Assembly (NCBI GenBank): GCA_900766135.1
Contig: CAAFUF010000034.1
Coordinates: 216,791 to 280,790 of the forward strand
Reading direction: 5' to 3'
Source of the DNA: Paenibacillaceae bacterium
GTDB taxonomy: Bacteria; Bacillota; Bacilli; Paenibacillales; Paenibacillaceae
DNA length: 64,000 nt
Position 1 is the first letter of the stretch; every line of letters starts with the position of its first letter. Below, one piece after another: positions 51,313 to 59,392 of the stretch. A program made the translations under genes and the position numbers. The notes under the pieces are model-generated. The model was not told the DNA's origin. It did not search any database and was given only the letters and a program-made list of their open reading frames with translations.

Positions 51313-52581
51313 ATGAAAAGGAATGATTCACAGGCTTTGCCCGCTTCCGGGAGCTTGTTCCGGAACCGGTTCTACCAGACGATCCTGATCTCCAATCTGT
51401 TCTTGCAAATCGGGATCTGGGTCCGCAACTTTGCGATTCTGATGTTCGTGACGGATCAGACGAATAACGATCCTCTGGCGATCTCGCTGATTTCTGTCGT
51501 GGAATTTGCGCCGATCTTCGTGTTCTCCTTCATCGGCGGAGCATTCGCCGACCGGTGGAAGCCGAAGCGGACGATGATTTGGTGCGACTTCCTGTCCGCG
51601 GTTTCGGTATTTGCCGTGCTGCTGACCTTGCTGTATGAATCGTGGGAAGCGGTCTATTTTGCAACCTTCATCTCGGCGATTCTGTCGCAGTTCTCGCAAC
51701 CATCGGTTATGAAGCTGTTCAAGCAGCATGTTCATCCGGAGAAGGTGCAACAGGGAATGGCGTTGTTCCAGTCGCTGGTGGCCATTTTCATGGTCATTGG
51801 GCCGTCGCTGGGGATTTTCTCTTACCATCAGTTTGGGATCTACGTGTCGATCGGCGTCATGGGCGTGGCGTTCCTGATTTCCGCTTTGGTGCTGTTCCGG
51901 CTACCGGCGGATGAGGAACAGGAGGTGAAACCGGAGAAAACCGGCAATATCCGCAAGGAATTGGCCGACGGCTTCCGGTATGTATGGCGCAGCCCGGTGT
52001 TGAAGGTGCTGGGCGCGACGTTCGCAATCGCCGGCTTCTCCGTCGGGATCATCCAGACGCTGGGGTTGTTCGTCGTCACCGAACGGTTGGGTCAGCCTAA
52101 GGAATTCCTGCAATTTCTGCTGGCGGTTAACGGTGTAGCGATGTTGATTGGCGGCGGTGCAATTATGGGCTTGGCCAAAAAAGTTCCCCCCCAAGTCCTG
52201 CTTGCCTTCGGGATGGCGATTAGCGCCGTCTGTATCGTGGGCATGGGGCTGTCGACCAGTGTTCCGTTAACCCTGGTGCTGCAGTTCTTGAACGGGTTGA
52301 CGTTCCCTTGCATCCAGATCGGGATCAACACGATGATCCTGCAATGGACGGAGCAATCCTATGTGGGCCGCGTCAACGGCGTGCTGAGCCCGATGTTCAT
52401 GGGGATGATGGTCATCATGATGTCGTTGTCCGGCGTGCTGAAAACGATCTTCCCGCTCGTCGGCATTTATGCCGTATCCGGCATCATTATGCTGCTGGGC
52501 GCGATGATTTTGGTACCGATCTTCAAGCATAAGCCGGCGCTGCAGCAACAGCCGCAGCTGGGCGAACAGCCTACGAGCTGA
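51313..52581 (+). CDS. MFS transporter, DHA3-like
   Basis: 422 residues with about 12 membrane segments. The N-terminus (FYQTILISNLFLQIGIWVRN) and FIGGAFADRWKPKRTMIWCD (motif A) are typical of DHA3/EntS-like exporters such as macrolide or siderophore efflux proteins. No second gene is attached. Own promoter and strong terminator make it monocistronic. Substrate cannot be told. Confidence 0.86.
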   Translation: MKRNDSQALPASGSLFRNRFYQTILISNLFLQIGIWVRNFAILMFVTDQTNNDPLAISLISVVEFAPIFVFSFIGGAFADRWKPKRTMIWCDFLSAVSVFAVLLTLLYESWEAVYFATFISAILSQFSQPSVMKLFKQHVHPEKVQQGMALFQSLVAIFMVIGPSLGIFSYHQFGIYVSIGVMGVAFLISALVLFRLPADEEQEVKPEKTGNIRKELADGFRYVWRSPVLKVLGATFAIAGFSVGIIQTLGLFVVTERLGQPKEFLQFLLAVNGVAMLIGGGAIMGLAKKVPPQVLLAFGMAISAVCIVGMGLSTSVPLTLVLQFLNGLTFPCIQIGINTMILQWTEQSYVGRVNGVLSPMFMGMMVIMMSLSGVLKTIFPLVGIYAVSGIIMLLGAMILVPIFKHKPALQQQPQLGEQPTS

Positions 52582-52592
52582 GGTTGGGAGCT

Positions 52593-52651
52593 AAAAAAGA
52601 AGCTGTCCCTGGGGGCCTGTGATCGGGCTCAGTCAGGGACAGCTTCTTTTT
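52593..52651 (+). terminator. Strong terminator after the DHA3-type gene
   Basis: AAAAGAAGCTGTCCCTG (52595-52611) pairs with CAGGGACAGCTTCTTTT (52634-52650), then T. A 17-pair stem usable from both strands. Confidence 0.92.
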
Positions 52652-52674
52652 GCGTGGGGAGAGGGTGTGGAGAA

Positions 52675-52852
52675 TGTTGCCCAAAGTGCAACAGTTTCAC
52701 GCGGTCCGCAGGGTTCCCTGCCGAAATGTTGTAGAAAGTGCAACATTTCGGGGCTTTGGCGCCTTGGAGTCCGGAAATTGTTGTACGGAATACAACATTT
52801 CCAGGATAACCAGGCGATTTGGGGCTGAAATGTTGCATCAAATGCAACATTT
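52675..52852 (+). repeat. Hairpin cluster 2 (four AATGTTG/CAACATT palindromes)
   Basis: Units at 52675-52693 (TGTTGC/GCAACA), 52723-52749 (GAAATGTTG/CAACATTTC), 52773-52802 (GGAAATTGTTGTA/TACAACATTTCC) and 52828-52852 (AAATGTTGCAT/ATGCAACATTT). Centres lie at about 52684, 52736, 52788 and 52840, a spacing of 52 bases each time. Arms are alike, loops and spacers differ. Together with the terminator before it, this accounts for the 362-base gap between the two MFS genes. Confidence 0.88.
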
Positions 52853-52943
52853 TGACTTCGGGCTGCTGCATTAAGCTGCGGGCGGGGGAAGACGCTACTC
52901 CCAGCCCGCGTTTCTGTGCGGCACGAGGGTCCACCGCCGGCGT

Positions 52944-54254
52944 TTACTTCGCGTCGACATATCCTTTGCGTCCGGCGGCGTAACCGAACAGGGCGGTTAG
53001 TACCGACACCCCGGTGATCACGGCGAGCGGGGTGTCCCAACTGCCGCTGAGGTCGTGGAGATAGCCGAACAGCGTCGGCCCGAACGCGGCCAGCACGTAA
53101 CCGACCGATTGCGCCATGCCGGACAGGGCGCTGGCTTGCTCCGCCGTCCGCGAGCGCAGCGAGAAGAATACGATTGCCAAGCCGAACGTCGAGCCGGATC
53201 CGATCCCGAGCAAAAGGATGAAGAAGGCGGCCAGCGAGACCGGCCCCGCCCAGATGCCGCCAAAGCCGATGACGCATAAGGCGGCGGTAGCGGCGGTCAG
53301 CCATTTCTGGCTACCGGACCGCGCCGCGAGCAGCGGCATCAGGAACGAGCCGGCCATGCTGATCAGCTGCATGAGCGACAGCATCCAGCCAGCCTGCTCC
53401 GCGCTCATCCCGCGTTCCTGCAGGATGTCCGGCAGCCACGAAATGCTGACGTAAAACAGGATCGATTGGAAGCCCATAAAGAGCGTCACCAGCCAAGCGA
53501 CCCGGGAGCGCCAAAGGCCGCGGCGCGGGCGAGTTGCTTCGCCTTGGCCGGATTGGCGGCCGGTTAGGGCGATGGGGCCGTTGGGGGCGATGGGGGCGGC
53601 TGCCGCTGGGGTGCTGGAGCGGCTCGTGGGGGCCGCGGCCAGGGCCTTGCCGCCGGACTCGCCGGTGCGCCGCGGAAGCTGCGGCAGCCAGACAAGGGCG
53701 GCGATGGCCGTCAATGCCGCCCAAATGGTCAACGCGCCGCGCCATCCCAGCGGCCCTTGGGACAGCGGAACGCTGATCCCGGAGGAGATCGCCGCCCAGA
53801 AGGTCAGGCAGGTGGTGAACAGGCTGGTCATCAGGCCGACTTGCTGCGGAAAGTTGCGTTTGATCAGCCCGGGCAGCAGCACGTTGCAGATGGCGATGGC
53901 GATGCCGATCAGCGCGGTGCCGGCAAAGAGAGCGGCCACCGACGGCAGCGCGCGGACGAGGATGCCTCCTGTCATCAGGAGCATGCTGCAGAACAACGTC
54001 CGCTCCATGCCGAGCCTTGCGGACAAGCCTGGCGCAGCCAGCGCGAACACCGCGAAGGCGATCAGCGGCAGCGTCGTCAGCATGCCCGACATCGTGTGCG
54101 ACAAGCCCGTGGCCGCTTCGATTTCGCCGATGATAGCGCCGACACCGGTGATAGGCGATCGCAAGGCGGCGGCGGTCAGAAGGACCGCGGCGACCAGCAG
54201 CCAAACGGATGCGCCGCGAGTAGGGTTCAAGGCTGGGGCGATCGATTTATTCAT
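52944..54254 (-). CDS. MFS transporter, CynX/NimT-like
   Basis: 436 residues with about 12 membrane segments. ALRSPITGVGAIIGEIEAAT near the N-terminus and the STFGLAIVFFSLRSRTAEQA loop are characteristic of CynX/NimT/YycB transporters (cyanate, nitroimidazole or small anion export is reported for some). A Gly/Pro/Ala-rich, low-complexity insertion (about residues 205-245, GPIALTGRQSGQG) lies in the central cytoplasmic loop. Start at 54254 has AAGGAGG 11 bases upstream. Stands alone on the minus strand. Confidence 0.86.
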   Translation of the reverse strand: MNKSIAPALNPTRGASVWLLVAAVLLTAAALRSPITGVGAIIGEIEAATGLSHTMSGMLTTLPLIAFAVFALAAPGLSARLGMERTLFCSMLLMTGGILVRALPSVAALFAGTALIGIAIAICNVLLPGLIKRNFPQQVGLMTSLFTTCLTFWAAISSGISVPLSQGPLGWRGALTIWAALTAIAALVWLPQLPRRTGESGGKALAAAPTSRSSTPAAAAPIAPNGPIALTGRQSGQGEATRPRRGLWRSRVAWLVTLFMGFQSILFYVSISWLPDILQERGMSAEQAGWMLSLMQLISMAGSFLMPLLAARSGSQKWLTAATAALCVIGFGGIWAGPVSLAAFFILLLGIGSGSTFGLAIVFFSLRSRTAEQASALSGMAQSVGYVLAAFGPTLFGYLHDLSGSWDTPLAVITGVSVLTALFGYAAGRKGYVDAK

Positions 54255-54517
54255 GGAAAAGGAAGCCTCCTTATTATTGGATGATCCCGGTAACAACGGC
54301 CGACTCGCCGAACGCGTTACCATAGTTTGGAGATCCAGCGGATTATTTTATGCAGTGAATTTATAGCGAAATTTGCGGTGATCTCCCAGACGCAGTCCAG
54401 TATACTTCAAGTTTACACCGTGCGGCAACTTTGGGCGAAGCGCGGGGAGCTGCCGGAATTTGCTGGTTGTTAACCCCCGGGGAGGAGAGGAAGTGGAACA
54501 ATTTCGCAGGTTTGTGG

Positions 54518-54523
54518 TAAAAT
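54518..54523 (+). promoter_or_regulatory. Extended -10 element before the PD-(D/E)XK-like gene
   Basis: TGGTAAAAT: a TGN extension followed by TAAAAT at 54518-54523. The -35 (GGAACA, 54495-54500) is poor, as extended -10 promoters allow. The rest of the 384-base gap 54255-54638 shows only the leader hairpin below and the ribosome site of the minus-strand gene. Confidence 0.5.
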
Positions 54524-54557
54524 CTTAAGTAAAACGAATGAACAAGTCGTGAAGCAC

Positions 54558-54617
54558 ACGCCTTTTGTTGTCGGATGATGAAATGTCTCGTCCGTCGATG
54601 AAAGGCGTTTTATTTTT
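54558..54617 (+). terminator. Leader terminator (attenuator-like) before the PD-(D/E)XK-like gene
   Basis: ACGCCTTT (54558-54565) pairs with AAAGGCGT (54601-54608), with a second inner stem CGGA/TCCG, then TTTATTTTTCT. It lies between the likely promoter and the ribosome site GGAGGAGG (54623-54630), within the leader of this gene, so it would stop transcription unless it is opened. Confidence 0.6.
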
Positions 54618-54638
54618 CTGTTGGAGGAGGTTTAGAGG

Positions 54639-55304
54639 ATGGGGTTTCTGGAGACGTATGCCCAGTGGCTTAACGATCATTTGAGCTGTCGGCAAGGGGA
54701 GAGGGAACGAAGACTGAGGGAGGGGCATGGACACGCGGAGAAGGCCTTTGTCGAAAAAGTGTGGTGGCCCGCCTTCGGGCAATTTCGGCAGCTTCATCCC
54801 GAATATGAGGTGACCGATTTTAAAGACGGCTACCGGTATCTCGACTTTGCTTACCTTCGCTCCGGGTTACGGTTAGCGATCGAAATCGACGGATACGGCC
54901 CGCATCTGCGCAATATCAGCCGGGATCGCTTCTCGGACCAATGCCGGCGGCAAAACGACTTGATCCTGGACGGCTGGAAGGTGCTGCGCTTTACCTACGA
55001 TGACGTTAGCAACAATCCGCGCTACTGCCAACAAACGTTGCAGCAGTTTATGGGGAGGTGGTTGGGGGAGGGGGAGAACATTGATACGATACATTTCATC
55101 GAAAGGGAAATCCTCCGCTTGTTTTTGCGCACGGAAGGACCGATCACACCATCCGATGTTTCTCGCTGTTTGGGAATGAGGAATCAGACCGCAAGAAAAT
55201 GGCTCCATCATCTGACTGGCAAACAGTGGATCCGGCCGGCTAGCGGGTCGGAACGTGTTCGATCGTATCTTTTGGATGAACGAGGGAGGAAGATCGTCGG
55301 CTAA
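54639..55304 (+). CDS. Small PD-(D/E)XK endonuclease-like protein with C-terminal winged helix
   Basis: 221 residues. The core HAEKAFVEKVWWPAF, YLDFAY (Asp69), AIEIDGYGPH (Glu82, Asp84) and QNDLILDGWKVLRFTYDDV follows the order seen in DUF559/Vsr-type PD-(D/E)XK nucleases. Residues about 140-221 resemble a winged helix (ITPSDVSRCLGMRNQTARKW). The lysine of the motif is not obvious, being replaced by Asp84, so activity is uncertain. No restriction or methylase partner is next to it. Start supported by GGAGGAGG. Confidence 0.6.
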   Translation: MGFLETYAQWLNDHLSCRQGERERRLREGHGHAEKAFVEKVWWPAFGQFRQLHPEYEVTDFKDGYRYLDFAYLRSGLRLAIEIDGYGPHLRNISRDRFSDQCRRQNDLILDGWKVLRFTYDDVSNNPRYCQQTLQQFMGRWLGEGENIDTIHFIEREILRLFLRTEGPITPSDVSRCLGMRNQTARKWLHHLTGKQWIRPASGSERVRSYLLDERGRKIVG

Positions 55305-55310
55305 TTAGGA

Positions 55311-55502
55311 AAATAGAGTGATTATTTGTCTCTATTTGAGTTGGAAAGACAATTTCCGGGGAAATAAAGTGATAAAATGTCGCTATTTCCTTTTCTAGCC
55401 CCCGATTTTGCTGAAAATCGGTGGAATAGCGTTATTTATTAACGCTATTTGGCACAAATTTTGCGAGATCTACAAAATAGGGTGATATTGTAACGTTATT
55501 TT
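55311..55502 (+). repeat. Hairpin cluster 3 (four AAATAG/CTATTT palindromes)
   Basis: Units at 55311-55337 (AAATAGAG/CTCTATTT), 55361-55389 (GAAATA/TATTTC), 55425-55449 (AATAGCGTTA/TAACGCTATT, perfect) and 55474-55502 (AAAATA/TATTTT). Centres at about 55324, 55375, 55437 and 55488: spacings 51, 62 and 51. It fills the 236-base gap between two converging genes. Confidence 0.85.
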
Positions 55503-55540
55503 TCGCTAAGAGGTGGTACGGGGGCTGACGCCCCCTAACC

Positions 55541-57253
55541 TCACCGAAAATTCGGACCTGTCACGCCGTCCTCTAAAATTTGTTTGGGTGGGCGCTCGGA
55601 TGGCACGCCTTCGTCAGCGTTTCCATGCCCGCTCCTATTATTGCCGCCGGAGCTCCCCGATCCGCTCGAGTCTTCTGACCCCGTGCCGGCGTCAGAGCCC
55701 GTACCCGAGCCCGTACCCGTGCCCGTACCCGTGCCAGAGCCCGAGCTGCCTCGACCATCTGCCCCGGTACCGCCGTTCCCGGTGCCACCGGACCCAGTGC
55801 CGCCAGCACCTTTGCCTCCGCCACCCCCGCCATCGGCCGCACCCCCCTTGGCGTCGCGCACGGCGATCACCGTTGGCTGCGCCGGATACGTGTCCTTGGA
55901 GATCAGCGAACGCTCGACCGTTCGGCCGTCCACCATCTTGATGCGATACGTCTCGACGACATACCCCTGTTTCCCGGGCACCAGCACCTGACGGCTCCCG
56001 GCAGGGAGAGAGGCGTTCGCTACATACTTATTCGGTGGAGGGAGGATCTCCGTCGTGCGCGATTCGAGCGAGTAGCTGACGTTCTCCGGCATATCTCCGA
56101 ACAGCTTGATGGTGAGCTGGCGATTTTCCACCACGGCGCGGATAAGAAGGTGGTGGCCGGAGGTGTTTTTGAAGCGGAAGTTAATGTAGCCTTTGGCAAA
56201 CGTGGCATCCTGTCCCTTGGGCAAATAGCTAACCGGCAGGGAGTGGTTGCGGCGCTCCACGATCGACAGGCCGGCGCGCACCGCCGCATTGTAGAGCGTG
56301 CTCGACACCTGGCAAATGCCGCCGCCAACCCCGGGCACCAGCCTGCCCCCAAAAATAACGGGCGCCTCCTGAAAGCCAAACGTCTTCTCCGCATATTCGA
56401 TCGCTTCGCTATAATCGAAAATCTCACCGGGAGCCAGCACCCTCCCATCGATGCTGCGCGCTGCCGAGTCGACGTTATGCACCCGCCCGGTACCACTGGT
56501 ATGCAGACTCGTAGAGAACTGTACGATTTTGCGGCGGATGCCCTCTTTTTTGAGCAGATCTACGGTGATCTTGGGCTGTACGGTCTTCAGCGGTACGGTA
56601 AAACGCAAGGTTGGAAGCTGTTTCGACAACGACAAAGACAACGCCGCCGGTGTCGGCATCGGTTCATGCCATGAATTCTCCTCCAGCCGGCGCACTTCCT
56701 TTCCAAGCTGCTTTGGCACCATCTCCAACAAGCGATCCCAGTCGATGCGCTGCACCGCGGTACCCGGCAGGTAGCGGATCTGATCCTCGGCCGTAATGGT
56801 CCGCACGGCATTGACCGGGGCACCAAACTGAGACTTTTCCCATTCGGGGGTAAACACGGCTTGCAGCTTCCGCGGATCGAAGGTAATTTCGAGCATCCAC
56901 TGCCTGTTGAACTCTCTTCGCGTCCGCACCCGCTCCCATAATGAGCCCACTTCCAGCCGGCGCATCTCTTCGCGAAAAGCCCTCGCATCAAACGTGGCCC
57001 CGGCTTCTGCCCAGGTCATGGTTTTCACGCTGCCGTCCACCGTAAACACCACTTTCTTCCGGCTTAACGCGGCGATCTCCCGGTCGAGCAACTGCAAGGC
57101 TTCGTCACGGTGGCGCCGACCCAACTCCAATCCGGCTACGAGCGTGCCCGGAGGCAACGTGTCCTGCGAGACATACAAAGCTAACGCTCCCCAAAACGCC
57201 GAGCCGAGGAGCCCGACACTGAGGAGGATAGTTGCCAAATGTTTCTTTTTCAT
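55541..57253 (-). CDS. VanW family protein with G5 domain and Gly/Ser-rich tail
   Basis: 570 residues. An N-terminal membrane anchor or signal segment (HLATILLSVGLLGSAFWGAL), YoaR-type peptidoglycan-binding-like repeats (about 40-230), the VanW domain (about 265-400; LVPGVGGGICQVSSTLYNAA and RRNHSLPVSYLPKGQDATF) and a G5 domain (about 410-485; ESRTTEILPPPNKYV). The tail (about 485-570) is Gly/Ser/Thr low complexity with TGTGTGTGSGTGS-like repeats. Probably acts at the outer face of the membrane in cell-wall metabolism; exact function unknown. Divergent from ftsE. Confidence 0.88.
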   Translation of the reverse strand: MKKKHLATILLSVGLLGSAFWGALALYVSQDTLPPGTLVAGLELGRRHRDEALQLLDREIAALSRKKVVFTVDGSVKTMTWAEAGATFDARAFREEMRRLEVGSLWERVRTRREFNRQWMLEITFDPRKLQAVFTPEWEKSQFGAPVNAVRTITAEDQIRYLPGTAVQRIDWDRLLEMVPKQLGKEVRRLEENSWHEPMPTPAALSLSLSKQLPTLRFTVPLKTVQPKITVDLLKKEGIRRKIVQFSTSLHTSGTGRVHNVDSAARSIDGRVLAPGEIFDYSEAIEYAEKTFGFQEAPVIFGGRLVPGVGGGICQVSSTLYNAAVRAGLSIVERRNHSLPVSYLPKGQDATFAKGYINFRFKNTSGHHLLIRAVVENRQLTIKLFGDMPENVSYSLESRTTEILPPPNKYVANASLPAGSRQVLVPGKQGYVVETYRIKMVDGRTVERSLISKDTYPAQPTVIAVRDAKGGAADGGGGGGKGAGGTGSGGTGNGGTGADGRGSSGSGTGTGTGTGSGTGSDAGTGSEDSSGSGSSGGNNRSGHGNADEGVPSERPPKQILEDGVTGPNFR

Positions 57254-57484
57254 AGCCGTCTCCTTTAGGTGAAGACCTTATATTTAATAGAAAAGAACCT
57301 TGTACAACCATATGTATGATCCAACTGCCGGAAACTTTCGGGTACTCAAGAGGTAACATCTTTGTTACAATAAAAATCGGACTTGAAGGAAATTACTCAG
57401 GTTTTAAAGGATTTGGCAGGAACGTGTCGAATGTAAAAAAGGGCCATCTATAGAACCGGAATCATAGATTTAGGACGTGATCAA

Positions 57485-58171
57485 GTGATAGAAATGCAGG
57501 ATGTCTGGAAGACGTATCCGAATGGAACCCACGCCCTTAAAGGCGTTTCGGTCAAAATCGACCGTAATGAATTCGTATATTTGGTTGGTCCCTCCGGCGC
57601 AGGGAAATCGACTTTCATGAAACTAATTTACCGGGAAGAAGTGCCTACCAAAGGGCAGATTTCCGTCAACGGTTTTAACATCGGCAAGCTCAAACCTCGC
57701 AAAATCCCCTATGTGCGCCGAAATATCGGGGTTATTTTCCAGGATTTTCGGCTGCTTCCGAAGCTGACGGCCTACGAGAACGTTGCCTTTGCTTTGGAGG
57801 TTATCGAAGCCCCCAAGAAGATCATCAAGAAACGCGTGACCGAAGTGCTCGACCTCGTCGGGCTGAAAAATAAAGCGGGTCGCGATCCATCCCAACTTTC
57901 CGGCGGTGAGCAGCAACGGGTGGCGATCGCCCGGGCGATCGTCAATAATCCGTCCGTCATCATTGCGGACGAGCCCACGGGGAACCTCGATCCCGAAACC
58001 TCCTGGGGGATCATGCAACTGCTGGATGAGATCAATTTCCGCGGCACCACCATCGTTATGGCAACCCACAACAAAGAGATCGTTAACACCATGCGCAAAC
58101 GCGTCATCGCCATCGAACACGGCAACATCGTGCGAGACCAGCTGAGAGGGGAATACGGTTATGACTATTAG
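57485..58171 (+). CDS. ftsE: FtsE, ATPase of the FtsEX complex
   Basis: FtsE powers FtsX, which controls a cell-wall hydrolase at the division site or lateral wall. 228 residues: Walker A GPSGAGKS (residues about 37-44), the QDFRLLP Q-loop, signature LSGGEQQR, Walker B IIADEPTG and the MATHNKEIV His switch. GTG start at 57485, giving VIEMQDVWKTYPNG. It overlaps ftsX by 11 bases. The upstream gap contains GTAAC-N6-GTTAC (57353-57368), a possible operator. Confidence 0.96.
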   Translation: MIEMQDVWKTYPNGTHALKGVSVKIDRNEFVYLVGPSGAGKSTFMKLIYREEVPTKGQISVNGFNIGKLKPRKIPYVRRNIGVIFQDFRLLPKLTAYENVAFALEVIEAPKKIIKKRVTEVLDLVGLKNKAGRDPSQLSGGEQQRVAIARAIVNNPSVIIADEPTGNLDPETSWGIMQLLDEINFRGTTIVMATHNKEIVNTMRKRVIAIEHGNIVRDQLRGEYGYDY

Positions 58172-59075
58172 CACCTTCGTGCGGCATATGCGGGAAGGCG
58201 CGAAAAGCGTGTTCCGTAACGGCTGGATGTCGGTAGCGTCCGTAACCTCGATCATCGTTTCGCTGCTGATCTTGGGCGTGTTCACCTTGCTTGTGCTGAA
58301 CGTCAATTCATTTGCCGATGAGGCGGACAGCCAGGTGCAGATTAAGGCTTATTTGAACTCGAACGTGACCGAAGCCGTACGCGACCAGATTTATAACGAC
58401 ATCGGTTCGATGGAAGAAGTCAGCAAAGTCACGCTGATCCCTAAGGCTGAAGGCTTGAAGGATTTTCGGGAGAAACTGGGCGAGGAAGGCAAGGACCTGC
58501 TGGAGGGGTACGACGAGACAACGAACCCGATTCCTGACACGTTCGAGGTTCAAGTGATCGAGCCGACGACAGCGCCTTACGTAGCCAGCAAAATTACCGC
58601 GCTGAACGAGAAATACGGGGAGCAGCCGATTTATAAGGTCAATTACGGACAAGGCACCGTGGAAAAATTGTTCAAAATCACCCGGGCGATCCGCAATATC
58701 GGATTTGCTTTTGTGGCCGGCCTTGGTCTGATGGCGATGTTCCTCATCTCCAACACGATCCGGGTGACGATCTTGGCCCGTCGCCGCGAGATCGGCATCA
58801 TGAAGCTGGTCGGCGCGACGAACACCTTCATTCGCTGGCCGTTTTTCGTGGAAGGCGCATTGATTGGCCTGATCGGTTCCGTCATCACCGTAGGCGTGTT
58901 GTTCTTTAGTTACAACGAGCTGGTGTCCTCAGTGAAAGCCGACGTAACGCTGGCCCTTCAGTTGGTTCCGTTAAGCGAGGTTGGCATGGAATTGGGCGGA
59001 CTGCTCATCGGATTAGGTCTTTTGATCGGAGTCTGGGGAAGCACGATGTCGATACGGAAGTTTTTGAAGGTGTAG
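58161..59075 (+). CDS. ftsX: FtsX, membrane subunit of the FtsEX complex
   Basis: 304 residues with four membrane segments: one near residue 25-47 (VASVTSIIVSLLILGVFTLL), three in the C-terminal third (FVAGLGLMAMFLISNTIRV; ALIGLIGSVITVGVLFFSYN; GGLLIGLGLLIGVWGSTMSI), and an extracellular loop (about 50-170) that contacts the hydrolase. ILARRREIGIMKLVGAT is the FtsX/MacB motif. Its stop codon TAG is formed by the GTAGCGGAGC segment of repeat copy B, so the element's insertion may have set the end of the protein. Confidence 0.95.
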   Translation: MTISTFVRHMREGAKSVFRNGWMSVASVTSIIVSLLILGVFTLLVLNVNSFADEADSQVQIKAYLNSNVTEAVRDQIYNDIGSMEEVSKVTLIPKAEGLKDFREKLGEEGKDLLEGYDETTNPIPDTFEVQVIEPTTAPYVASKITALNEKYGEQPIYKVNYGQGTVEKLFKITRAIRNIGFAFVAGLGLMAMFLISNTIRVTILARRREIGIMKLVGATNTFIRWPFFVEGALIGLIGSVITVGVLFFSYNELVSSVKADVTLALQLVPLSEVGMELGGLLIGLGLLIGVWGSTMSIRKFLKV

Positions 59076-59172
59076 CGGAGCATAGCTGGAGGCTATGTGA
59101 GCAACGGAGCGACGGAGTGAATTCAAGATTCGACGCCGAGTCTACTTCCAGAAATACATCGCGATCAAAAGC
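59073..59172 (+). repeat. Intergenic structured repeat, copy B (5' truncated)
   Basis: From the ftsX stop codon: GTAGCGGAG, the core hairpin CATAGC-TGGAG-GCTATG (59081-59097), GTGAGCAACGGA, GAATTCAAGATTCGA, then a 3' part nearly identical to copy C (GTCTACTTCCAGAAATACAT). The stem carries a paired change from the CGTAGC/GCTACG of other copies. The 5' CACCGAGAAGG part is missing. Confidence 0.85.
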
Positions 59173-59195
59173 AAGTCTTTCAAAGGAACATGATG

Positions 59196-59368
59196 AGGTT
59201 AAAAATCCGGCTTTTCAGCGCCGAGAAGGTTGGATGAAGCTAGGGAGGGAGTAGCAGAGCGTAGCTGGAAGCTACGTGAGCAACGGAGCGACCGGGTGAA
59301 TTCAAGATTCGATGCCGAGTCTACTTCCAGAAATACATCGCGATCAAAAGCCGCATTTTTAACTACCT
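59196..59368 (+). repeat. Intergenic structured repeat, copy C (full length)
   Basis: 173 bases closed by imperfect inverted ends: AGGTTAAAAATCCGGCTTTT (59196-59215) against AAAAGCCGC-ATTTTTAAC-TACCT (59346-59368). Inside: GCCGAGAAGGTTGGATGAAG, the core hairpin CGTAGC-TGGAA-GCTACG (59260-59276), GTGAGCAACGGA, GAATTCAAGATTCGATGCCG, and a CGATG...CATCG stem. With copy B it fills the 317-base ftsX-M23 gap. Confidence 0.87.
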
Positions 59369-59392
59369 TATAAGAAGGATGGGGAAAAGAAG

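Noticed and set aside
52629..53304. Open frames crossing hairpin cluster 2 and the end of the CynX-like gene
   Set aside because: They read through palindromes and an antiparallel gene, with Arg-rich composition and no start signal.
52675..55502. Hairpin clusters as CRISPR arrays
   Set aside because: Repeat units are short palindromes with variable loops, no constant 24-40-base direct repeat exists, spacers are not uniform, and no cas gene is near.
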